A stretch of DNA of 11,721 nucleotides from an uncultured Oscillospiraceae bacterium (lineage in GTDB: Bacteria > Bacillota > Clostridia > Oscillospirales > Oscillospiraceae). The stretch's first letter is position 1. Each line of letters opens with the position of its first letter. Positions 6,323-11,721 of this stretch are shown here, piece by piece. The notes beneath the pieces were generated by a model. It ran no database searches and was not told where the DNA came from. It was given only the letters and a program-made list of their open reading frames with translations. The stretch covers positions 1-11,721 of the forward strand of contig CAJUAC010000074.1 of NCBI GenBank assembly GCA_910583885.1, given 5' to 3'. Position numbers and translations under genes: made by a program.

Positions 6323-6532
6323 TTAGTCCGGCCATCCCTTCCGCCAGCGATCCTCCGCCTCCAGCTGCTTCTGGGCCTCCTGGGGGGAGATGCCCTGGGC
6401 AATCATGGGGTAGAGGTTTTCCATCCCGTTGGTGCGCTGAACCTCATAGGTGCCGTATTTGTTGATGACGTCGTCGTCACCCTCCGGCCAGCCCGGCTTC
6501 CGCTCAGGCGGCAGGCTCTTGTGGTCTTTCAT
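6323..6532 (-). CDS. Small unrecognised protein, 69 aa
   Basis: I do not recognise this gene. The predicted product is a 69-residue hydrophilic protein with no signal peptide or membrane segment. It has a Pro/charge-rich N-terminal part with KPGWPE (12-17) and an acidic DDD (19-21). A middle segment holds NKYGTYEVQRTNG (24-36). A likely amphipathic helix starts at SPQEAQKQLEAEDRWRK, and the C terminus is RKGWPD (64-69). The GWP motif thus occurs at both ends. The ATG at 6532 has an exceptional ribosome binding site, GGAGGTGAT, with GGAGG 9 nt from the start. An in-frame TTG at 6538 lies too close to that site to be used. The site is buried in a perfect hairpin (6537-6572). The gene lies 82 nt after the transketolase pair and may be expressed by read-through. 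The strong ribosome binding site and a sensible amino acid mix argue that it is real. Confidence 0.7.
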   Translation of the reverse strand: MKDHKSLPPERKPGWPEGDDDVINKYGTYEVQRTNGMENLYPMIAQGISPQEAQKQLEAEDRWRKGWPD

Positions 6533-6536
6533 GAAC

Positions 6537-6572
6537 AATCACCTCCGGGGTTAGTATGCCCCGGAGGTGATT
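6537..6572 (-). promoter_or_regulatory. Hairpin sequestering the small gene's ribosome binding site
   Basis: A perfect 14-bp inverted repeat has arms at 6559-6572 (AATCACCTCCGGGG as minus-strand RNA) and 6537-6550 (CCCCGGAGGTGATT), with an 8-nt loop. The second arm contains the whole ribosome binding site GGAGGTGAT of the 69-aa gene. The first arm therefore reads ATCACCTCC, the same as the 3' tail of 16S rRNA. The stem would block initiation unless it is opened. It also sits 43 nt after the transketolase stop, so it could act as a terminator. The U-rich flank of the hairpin is on the plus-strand side (6571-6583), not the minus-strand side. Confidence 0.65.
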
Positions 6573-6614
6573 ATTTGTTGTATATCGTTGGGGGGCACGG
6601 AAACAGCAGCGGGT

Positions 6615-7538
6615 TTACAGAACCGCCCGGATGCCCTCTGCAATCTGCGGGGCAGTGAGGCCGTATTCCTCCAGGACAGCCTTGGCCTTGCCGGACTGGC
6701 CAAAACGGTCCTGCACGCCGATCTTTTTAAACGCGCAGTCCACCTTGCCCATCAGGGCGTCCGCCACTGCATCGCCCAAGCCGCCAATGACACTGTGCTC
6801 CTCCACCGTGACCACCCTGCCGCACTTGCGGGCGTAGGCGGCGACGCACTCTGCGTCCAGGGGCTTGATGGTATGGATATTGATGACGGCTGCGCTGACG
6901 CCCTGGGCTTCCAGGAGCTTTGCAGCCGCCAGGGACTCACTGACCATCAGGCCCGTAGCAAATACCGCCACATCGCCCCCCTCCCGCAGCACGTTGGCCT
7001 TGCCAACCGTAAAGGGCTGCTCCTCCTCGAAGACAGGGCTGGCCAGCCGGGCCAGGCGCAGGTACACCGGCCCATCCAGTTCGGCGGCGGCAAACACAGC
7101 CCGGCGGGTCTCGTTGGCGTCGGCGGGGCAGATGACGGTCATGCCGGGGATGGCCCGCATCAGGGCCAGGTCCTCCACGCACTGGTGGCTGCCGCCGTCC
7201 TCACCCACAGAGACGCCGGCGTGGCTCATCGCCAGCTTTACATTCAGATGGGGATAGGCCACGGAATTACGCACCTGCTCATAGGCCCGGCCTGCGCCGA
7301 ACATGGCGAAGGTGGAGCAGAAGGGTACCAGCCCCATGGCTGCCATCCCCGCGGCCATGCCTACCATGTTGGCCTCCGCGATGCCCGCGTTAAAGTGGCG
7401 GTCAGGATAGGCGTTTTTGAAGGTGATGGTCATGGTGGCGTGGGCCAGGTCTGCGTCCAGCACCACAATTTTGTCGTTTACGGCCCCCAGCTCCGCCAGG
7501 GCCTCGCCATAGGCGGCTCTTGTTGCTTTATCACTCAT
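6615..7538 (-). CDS. tkt: Transketolase, C-terminal subunit
   Basis: This is the pyrimidine-binding and C-terminal half of a two-polypeptide transketolase. With its partner it moves two-carbon ketol units between sugar phosphates in the non-oxidative pentose phosphate pathway, using thiamine diphosphate. The 307-residue product begins MSDKATRAAYGEALAEL, normal for split C-terminal subunits. The conserved glutamate that activates the cofactor is in GIAEANMVG (E55). Also visible are SHAGVSVGEDGGSHQ (105-119) with a conserved histidine at 118, and ICPADANETRRA (136-147). The C-terminal domain contains VTVEEHSVIGGLGDAVAD. The ATG at 7538 is preceded by GGAGG 9 nt upstream, inside the end of the partner gene. 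Only 4 bp separate the genes, so the two chains should be made together. The family includes 1-deoxyxylulose-5-phosphate synthase-like proteins, but the split form favours transketolase. Confidence 0.95.
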   Translation of the reverse strand: MSDKATRAAYGEALAELGAVNDKIVVLDADLAHATMTITFKNAYPDRHFNAGIAEANMVGMAAGMAAMGLVPFCSTFAMFGAGRAYEQVRNSVAYPHLNVKLAMSHAGVSVGEDGGSHQCVEDLALMRAIPGMTVICPADANETRRAVFAAAELDGPVYLRLARLASPVFEEEQPFTVGKANVLREGGDVAVFATGLMVSESLAAAKLLEAQGVSAAVINIHTIKPLDAECVAAYARKCGRVVTVEEHSVIGGLGDAVADALMGKVDCAFKKIGVQDRFGQSGKAKAVLEEYGLTAPQIAEGIRAVL

Positions 7539-7542
7539 GGTA

Positions 7543-8355
7543 TCAGCCCTCCAATTCCTGTAATGCCTGCTGGCGCTGCCCCTCGTCGGGCGCCTTGCCG
7601 TGCCAGCCCACCTGGTTCTCCATATAGGAGACGCCCTTGCCCTTGCAGGTGTGGGCCAGGATGGCCTTGGGGCGGCCCTCCGCAGCGGGCTCGCCCAGCG
7701 CTGCCAGCACCTGCTCCAGGTCATTCCCATCAGCCACCTCGAGGGTCTGGAAGCCAAAGGCCCGCAGCTTGGCTGCCAGGTCGCCCAGGCCCATAACCTC
7801 GTCATTGCTGCCGTCAATTTGCAGGCCATTGTTGTCGATCACCACAGTCAGGTTGTCCAGCTTGTAGTGGCTGGCCGCCATGAAGGCCTCCCATACCTGG
7901 CCCTCCTGGCACTCCCCGTCGCCCAGGACTGTGTAGACCTTCACATCCCGCCCCTGGTGCTTGGCGGCCAGGGCCATGCCCACCGCGATGGAGATCCCCT
8001 GGCCCAGGGAGCCGGTGGAGGCGTCCACGCCGGGGACCTTCTTCATATCCGGGTGGCCCTGGAGCATCCCGTGGAGCTGGCGGAAGCTCTCAAAGGCCGA
8101 CTTGTCAAAGTAGCCCAGCTCCGCCAGCACGCCGTAATAGCAGGGGGCGGCATGGCCCTTGCTCAAGACGAAGCGGTCCCGGCCCGGGTCCTGGGGGTTC
8201 TTGGGGTCGATGCGCATCTGCGTGCAGAAAATGGCGCTCGTCAGCTCCACGGCGGACAGGGATCCGCCGGGATGGCCGCTGCCCGCGTTGGCCGTCATAT
8301 TGATGATATCCCGGCGGACGGCGGTGCAGAAGCTTTTCAGTTCCGCTGTGTTCAT
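7543..8355 (-). CDS. tkt: Transketolase, N-terminal subunit
   Basis: This is the thiamine-diphosphate-binding half of the split transketolase. The 270-residue protein is full length for the N-terminal subunit. It carries SGHPGGSLS (26-34), LSKGHAAPCYY (64-74), TGSLGQG (114-120) and the cofactor motif GDG (145-147) through to DNN (174-176). The last of these binds the metal-diphosphate. HTCKGKGVSYME (235-246) and WHGKAP (251-256) complete the family pattern. The start ATG at 8355 has GGGAGG with a rather long spacer of about 11 nt. It has its own promoter (8394-8422) with a leader of about 30 nt. Split transketolases are common in Clostridia and Archaea, where full-length tkt may be absent. 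No regulatory site beyond the promoter is visible. Confidence 0.96.
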   Translation of the reverse strand: MNTAELKSFCTAVRRDIINMTANAGSGHPGGSLSAVELTSAIFCTQMRIDPKNPQDPGRDRFVLSKGHAAPCYYGVLAELGYFDKSAFESFRQLHGMLQGHPDMKKVPGVDASTGSLGQGISIAVGMALAAKHQGRDVKVYTVLGDGECQEGQVWEAFMAASHYKLDNLTVVIDNNGLQIDGSNDEVMGLGDLAAKLRAFGFQTLEVADGNDLEQVLAALGEPAAEGRPKAILAHTCKGKGVSYMENQVGWHGKAPDEGQRQQALQELEG

Positions 8356-8393
8356 GGTTGGTCGTACCTCCCGTATTGTAATACCTGTCCCTT

Positions 8394-8422
8394 AGGATAC
8401 TCCGATTATGCGGTAAAGTCAA
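8394..8422 (-). promoter_or_regulatory. Sigma-A type promoter of the transketolase pair
   Basis: On the minus strand, TTGACT (8417-8422) and TATCCT (8394-8399) are separated by exactly 17 bp. They match the consensus at five and four of six positions. The predicted start of transcription is near 8387, about 32 nt before the ATG of the N-terminal subunit. In the remaining sequence back to 8525 I see no clear terminator for the upstream cluster. Confidence 0.7.
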
Positions 8423-8525
8423 TTCTTCTCGAAAAAGCTCCCGGTTCAGGTTAGGCCATTCAAGGCCGCTTCGCAGGATTGCCAGGTTTATACCGGCGCA
8501 GCAGCCCTGTCAACCGTTATCCGTA

Positions 8526-8672
8526 TCAATCGCCCAGATATTCTATCAGCTTTTGGGCATATTCCATCATATATTGTAAGATCGGTTCATAGCAGAGCAT
8601 AGCTGTCGAGGCCATTCCATGGATAAAGAGGATAGAAGCCTTGTTTTTGGACAGAAAAGTTAAAAAATTCAT
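8526..8672 (-). CDS. Possible small protein, 48 aa, end of the YycHI cluster
   Basis: This is a short open frame starting at ATG 8672, 16 nt after the YycI-like stop, in the same direction. The product begins MNFLTFLSKNKASILFIHGM. It has a hydrophobic N-terminal third and an acidic C-terminal helix ending EYAQKLIEYLGD. I do not recognise it. The ILFIHG segment recalls the start of alpha/beta hydrolases, but nothing else of that fold fits in 48 residues. Its GC content, counted by hand, is about 38%, far below the flanking genes. The ribosome binding site is weak (GGAAAG about 2 nt from the ATG). It may be a genuine small gene, an imported fragment or a chance frame. Confidence 0.3.
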   Translation of the reverse strand: MNFLTFLSKNKASILFIHGMASTAMLCYEPILQYMMEYAQKLIEYLGD

Positions 8673-8688
8673 AACTTTCCAATCCCGG

Positions 8689-9489
8689 TCAGTGGCGCGT
8701 GACCTCCCCGGTGGCGCAGTTGACGAAGTAGACATAGGTGTCTGTCTCCACCCGCCACATAGGCAGCAGGCGGGGGGCAGCCCCGCCCTGCAATTCATAG
8801 ACGCACCGCACATCCGTCACCTCGCTGCATACCACGCCGGCGGTGTTCCGGTAGTCCAGGAACCGGACCAGGGCGGTGACGCAGTTCATCCGCTCGGCGG
8901 GCTCCGGGATGGCGTCCTCCAGGCTCACATGCGCGCCGTTGACAGAGGCCAGAACCCCCCGTTCAAAGCGCAGCGTCAGGCTGCACCCGGCAACCGGCAC
9001 ACCTGACACCTGCTGGACAGCAGTGACGCTGCCGGTGCGGTTCTGGATCTGGACCTGGAGGTCTGCGTAACCAAACTGCTGGCAGAAGCTCTGGCAGAAG
9101 GCTGTGATGTCATCCACTGCCAGCGTCAGACGGCTGCCGTCAAAGCTGCCCCCCGCCCGGAAGTGGAGCGCGCCGTATTCGCTCTCGTAGCTGTAGATGC
9201 CGCCGCCCTGGCTGGCCTGCTCTGCCGCCCCGCCCAAGAGGAAAGCGGCAATGGCCTGCTCCGTCTCCTCCCGGCGGGAGAGGGAGAGCGGCGTGAGGGT
9301 GGGCTGGTCCAGATCAATCTGGCTGCCCAGCTTCAGCTGGTTAGCTGCGTAGAGGGCATCCAGCTGCCCGGCCGTGTCCGTCTCTGCCCGCATGGCCTGG
9401 AGGTGCTGGTAGCCCAGCAGGAGCAGGAGGCAGCCGTTGAACAGCAGCAGGATCAGGATCGCAATATTTTTCAGCCGGTAGGTTTCCAA
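8689..9489 (-). CDS. yycI: YycI-like two-component regulatory protein
   Basis: This probable membrane-anchored extracytoplasmic protein modulates the WalK-type kinase together with YycH. The 266-residue product has a short basic N terminus and one membrane anchor at about 8-27 (IAILILLLFNGCLLLLLGYQ). An extracellular domain follows. The end, PMWRVETDTYVYFVNCATGE, resembles the PepSY-like C terminus of YycI proteins. Overall similarity to Bacillus YycI is expected to be low, so the call leans on architecture and position after the kinase and YycH-like genes. The start is a TTG at 9489 with AAAGGAGG 10 nt upstream. The next methionine (residue 33) would remove the anchor, so TTG is preferred. 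It lies 40 nt after the YycH-like gene. An unrelated anchored lipoprotein-like protein is the main alternative. Confidence 0.72.
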   Translation of the reverse strand: METYRLKNIAILILLLFNGCLLLLLGYQHLQAMRAETDTAGQLDALYAANQLKLGSQIDLDQPTLTPLSLSRREETEQAIAAFLLGGAAEQASQGGGIYSYESEYGALHFRAGGSFDGSRLTLAVDDITAFCQSFCQQFGYADLQVQIQNRTGSVTAVQQVSGVPVAGCSLTLRFERGVLASVNGAHVSLEDAIPEPAERMNCVTALVRFLDYRNTAGVVCSEVTDVRCVYELQGGAAPRLLPMWRVETDTYVYFVNCATGEVTRH

Positions 9490-9529
9490 AGAGCTGTCCC
9501 CTCCTTTCCCGGGAAATCAACACACGCCC

Positions 9530-10804
9530 TCAGCCCGCCAGCCAGTGGGCGGCCAGGGGCCCGGCCCCCCCATCCACATAGCCGATGGACAGCCCCGCCT
9601 CTGGGTAGAGGGAGGCAATGGCCCGTGCCATGGCAGAGGGCAGCAGGGGGGATGCGTCCTCCGTGGCCGGATAAGCCCGGCAGCGGTAGGTGAAAGCGGT
9701 GATGGCCGTGCCGCTGATGGTCACAGAGAGGGCATCCCTCTCATCGGAGAAGAAGACGGGGATTGTCCCGGCATGGTAGCCGAAGCGTACTGTGCAGCCC
9801 CCCTCCGCCGTCTCCACCGCCCGCAGGTACAGCGGTGCCGCGCCGGTCCCCTCAGTCAGCGCCCCGGCCAGGCGCCAGGCAGCGGACAGGCACTCCGGCA
9901 TAGTAGGCGCCTCCCCGGCGGCAGACACCCGATAGAGGGGGGAGGCGGCCTCGCCCCGGCTGGTGAAGCTCACCGCGCCGTCGGGGCTGACCCGCAGGGT
10001 GCGGGGGGATTCCTCCACCACCTCCGTACCGCTGCTCTCCGTGTAGCGGAAAAGGGGATGGGCATTGAAGTCCAGGGCAGTGAGCAGGTTGTACACCGAG
10101 TAGGCGGCGGGCAGCTCCGTCTGGACCACAGGCGCCTCCGGAGACTCCGCCACCAGGACTGTATAGGGGTTCAACGGGGCATAGTTGGTCTCATAGGCAA
10201 AGCGGCTGTCATTGGAGGCCTGGCTGTCGCAGGCCGCACGCACCGCAGAGGCAGGCAGGGCAGTGCTGTAGCGGAAGATCTCCCCCGTCCCGCTGCGCAG
10301 GTAGAGCAGGGCAGTTTCCTCCTGCTCGGTGGTCAGGGCCATGGAGCGGACCTCCCGGCTGAACCCCGCACTCTCCCCCAGCCAGGCGGCCACTGCCTCC
10401 AGGGGGAGCTCGGTGGTGAGATCCAGGTACAGGCAGGGGGAGTCCAGGGCGCTGCGCAGCGTCTGCTCTGCGGCGGCCCCCGTCTCGCTGGCGGAGCCCA
10501 ATGCCTCCTGGAACAGGGGGATGACCTGCTCCAGCAGGGGGTCGTCCCCGGGGACATAGAGCCGGCCATAGCGGCCATATTCGATGTCCCCCGTCACCAT
10601 GACATGGACAGAGGGGAACATATCCGCCAGGGCAGTAGATTGGGTGTGGCCGCCGCCCGCCGGATGGGTAGCCAGCAGGCTCTGGACCTGGTCGGCCCAG
10701 CTGATATGGAACAGCGGCATACTCCCCAGCAGGAAGAGGGCTGACAGGCTCAGCAGGGCCAGCGCCATGTTCTGAAGGGCGCTGCGCAGGCGTTTATTCT
10801 GCAT
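9530..10804 (-). CDS. yycH: YycH-like two-component regulatory protein
   Basis: This probable membrane-anchored partner of YycI forms a complex with the sensor kinase and tunes its activity (established for Bacillus and Staphylococcus). The 424-residue protein has a basic start, MQNKRLRSALQN, and one membrane anchor at about 12-30. A large extracytoplasmic region then runs to the C terminus. YycH-like elements are FRYTESSGTEVVEESPRTLR (about 249-268), then SPDGAVSF. The frame is open far upstream, but that extension is the kinase gene read out of frame. The ATG at 10804 has GGAGG 6 nt upstream and overlaps the kinase stop by 11 nt, a sign of coupling. Sequence conservation in this family is weak, so position contributes much of the confidence. 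Confidence 0.75.
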   Translation of the reverse strand: MQNKRLRSALQNMALALLSLSALFLLGSMPLFHISWADQVQSLLATHPAGGGHTQSTALADMFPSVHVMVTGDIEYGRYGRLYVPGDDPLLEQVIPLFQEALGSASETGAAAEQTLRSALDSPCLYLDLTTELPLEAVAAWLGESAGFSREVRSMALTTEQEETALLYLRSGTGEIFRYSTALPASAVRAACDSQASNDSRFAYETNYAPLNPYTVLVAESPEAPVVQTELPAAYSVYNLLTALDFNAHPLFRYTESSGTEVVEESPRTLRVSPDGAVSFTSRGEAASPLYRVSAAGEAPTMPECLSAAWRLAGALTEGTGAAPLYLRAVETAEGGCTVRFGYHAGTIPVFFSDERDALSVTISGTAITAFTYRCRAYPATEDASPLLPSAMARAIASLYPEAGLSIGYVDGGAGPLAAHWLAG

Positions 10805-11721
10805 GGGTCCCCTCCCTGGCCTGGCGGATGGGCAGGACAATGCGCACCGTAGTGCCGGGCCCCTCGTGGCTGGCCAGGCCGATAGTGCCGTGATGGCGCA
10901 AAACGATCTCCCGGGCAATGGAGAGGCCCAGGCCCGTGCCGCCGCTCTCCCGGCTGCGGGCTTTGTCCACCCGGTAGAAGCGGTCGAAGATCCGCTCCCG
11001 GTCCTGGGCAGGGATGCCGATACCGGTGTCAGAGACCTCGATCCACACATTTTTGCCGGAGACGCCGGCGTCCACAGTGATGGTGCCGCCATCGGGGGTG
11101 TACTTGATGGAATTGCCCACCACGTTCATCATCACCTGCTCCAGGCGGCTGCGGTCGCCCATCATAAGGGGCAGGGGGGAGGTGAAATCCCGCACCAGGG
11201 TGTGGCCCCGGCGCTGGGCCTCCAGCTCCACAGCCCGGCAGACAGACTCAATGGCCTCCAGCAGGGGGAAGCGGACCATTTTGATCTCTGCCCGGCCTGA
11301 ATCCAGGCGGCTGAGGGTCAGCAGATCCTGGACGATGCGGGTCATGCGGTCGGTCTCGCTGATGATGATATCCAGGAAACTGTTGGTCATGTCCCGGGGG
11401 ATATCCTCACTGTCCCGGAGGGTCTCAGCGTAGCTGCGCACATTGGTCAGGGGGGTGCGCAGCTCGTGGGAGACGTTGGCGACGAACTCCTTGCGCATCT
11501 CCTCGTTTTTCCGCTGGGCAGTGACCTCATGGAGCACGGCCATCGCGCCGCCGTCCTCCCCGTCGGAGACAGGGGCGAGGTACAGCTCCAGGATCCGCCC
11601 GCCCACTGTCAGCTCACCGGATACGGAGTTGGGCCGCTGGAGGCTCATCACCTTCCGGAAGGGGAACTGCTGGCCGAAGAGGGCGTCATAGTCGTAGAAG
11701 GCCACCTCCCGGCCCAGCATC
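10794..11721 (-). CDS. walK: Sensor histidine kinase, WalK-like, 5' end cut by window
   Basis: This is the membrane sensor kinase of a two-component system that phosphorylates an OmpR-family regulator. The roughly 309 residues in the window begin inside a PAS domain (about 1-70 of the fragment). The dimerisation and phosphotransfer domain follows, with the phospho-accepting histidine at H85 (VSHELRTPLTNVRSYAETLR). The ATPase domain shows the N box NSIKYTPDGG (203-212), DTGIGIP (231-237), FDRFYRVDKARSR (245-257) and GGTGLGLSIA (260-269). The NVRSYAETLR and RVDKARSR patterns, plus the following YycH and YycI-like genes, fit WalK (VicK, YycG), which controls cell-wall turnover. A PhoR-type kinase would look similar in these domains, so the assignment rests partly on context. 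The N-terminal membrane and sensor parts, and the regulator gene, lie beyond base 11721. Confidence 0.88.
   Translation of the reverse strand, partial: MLGREVAFYDYDALFGQQFPFRKVMSLQRPNSVSGELTVGGRILELYLAPVSDGEDGGAMAVLHEVTAQRKNEEMRKEFVANVSHELRTPLTNVRSYAETLRDSEDIPRDMTNSFLDIIISETDRMTRIVQDLLTLSRLDSGRAEIKMVRFPLLEAIESVCRAVELEAQRRGHTLVRDFTSPLPLMMGDRSRLEQVMMNVVGNSIKYTPDGGTITVDAGVSGKNVWIEVSDTGIGIPAQDRERIFDRFYRVDKARSRESGGTGLGLSIAREIVLRHHGTIGLASHEGPGTTVRIVLPIRQAREGTHAE

Noticed and set aside
6579..6584. Separate promoter for the 69-aa gene (TATACA as -10)
   Set aside because: There is no acceptable -35 sequence 16-18 bp upstream, so it was not listed, though it cannot be excluded.
8487..8513. A second transketolase promoter, TTGACA and TATAAA
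   Set aside because: The hexamers are good but only 15 bp apart, too close for normal sigma-A use. The TTGACT/TATCCT pair nearer the gene has a 17-bp spacer.
9505..9516. Perfect 12-bp palindrome TTTCCCGGGAAA between the YycH and YycI-like genes
   Set aside because: It has no loop, so it cannot form an RNA hairpin. One 12-bp palindrome lying inside an operon next to a ribosome binding site is plausible by chance.
1..11721. CRISPR array, tRNA or rRNA genes, insertion sequences or prophage genes
   Set aside because: No regularly spaced repeats, no transposase or integrase-like product and no tRNA-like fold were seen. The content is core metabolism and signalling.

Overview
All the well-supported genes here lie on the minus strand, so transcription runs from high to low coordinates. 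The window is GC-rich. It carries a V/A-type ATPase operon, a split transketolase pair and a WalK-YycH-YycI type sensor cluster. This combination points to a high-GC member of the Clostridia, probably of the Oscillospiraceae (Flavonifractor, Intestinimonas or Lawsonibacter-like). The taxonomy is inferred from gene content and protein style, not from a marker gene.

Region by region, in transcription order. (1) 11721-8526: the 3' part of a WalK-like sensor kinase overlaps a YycH-like gene, followed by a YycI-like gene. A 48-codon AT-rich open frame lies just after it. (2) 8422-6615: a good sigma-A type promoter, then the N-terminal and C-terminal subunit genes of a two-piece transketolase, 4 bp apart. 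(3) 6572-6248: a perfect 14-bp hairpin that buries the ribosome binding site of a small unrecognised gene (69 aa), then that gene, then a 72-nt palindromic element. (4) 6160-1: an extended -10 promoter and a structured leader, then a V-type ATPase operon in the order H, I, K, E, C, F, A. This matches the Enterococcus hirae order ntpF-I-K-E-C-G-A. The A gene runs off the window; B and D are expected beyond base 1.

The ATPase genes encode a rotary machine: A is the catalytic head subunit, E and H form the peripheral stalks, C and F the central axle, and I and K the membrane motor. The K subunit retains each of the Na+ ligand positions known from E. hirae NtpK, so sodium coupling is the likely mode. 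Transketolase serves the non-oxidative pentose phosphate pathway. The kinase cluster is expected to control cell-wall homeostasis.

Most of the window is ordinary core metabolism. The parts not explained by known genes are concentrated between about 6030 and 6600. They are the sequestered ribosome binding site and its small gene, the long palindrome, a possible antisense promoter, and the structured ATPase leader. Two hairpins in the unusually long F-A gap are a further candidate for post-transcriptional control.
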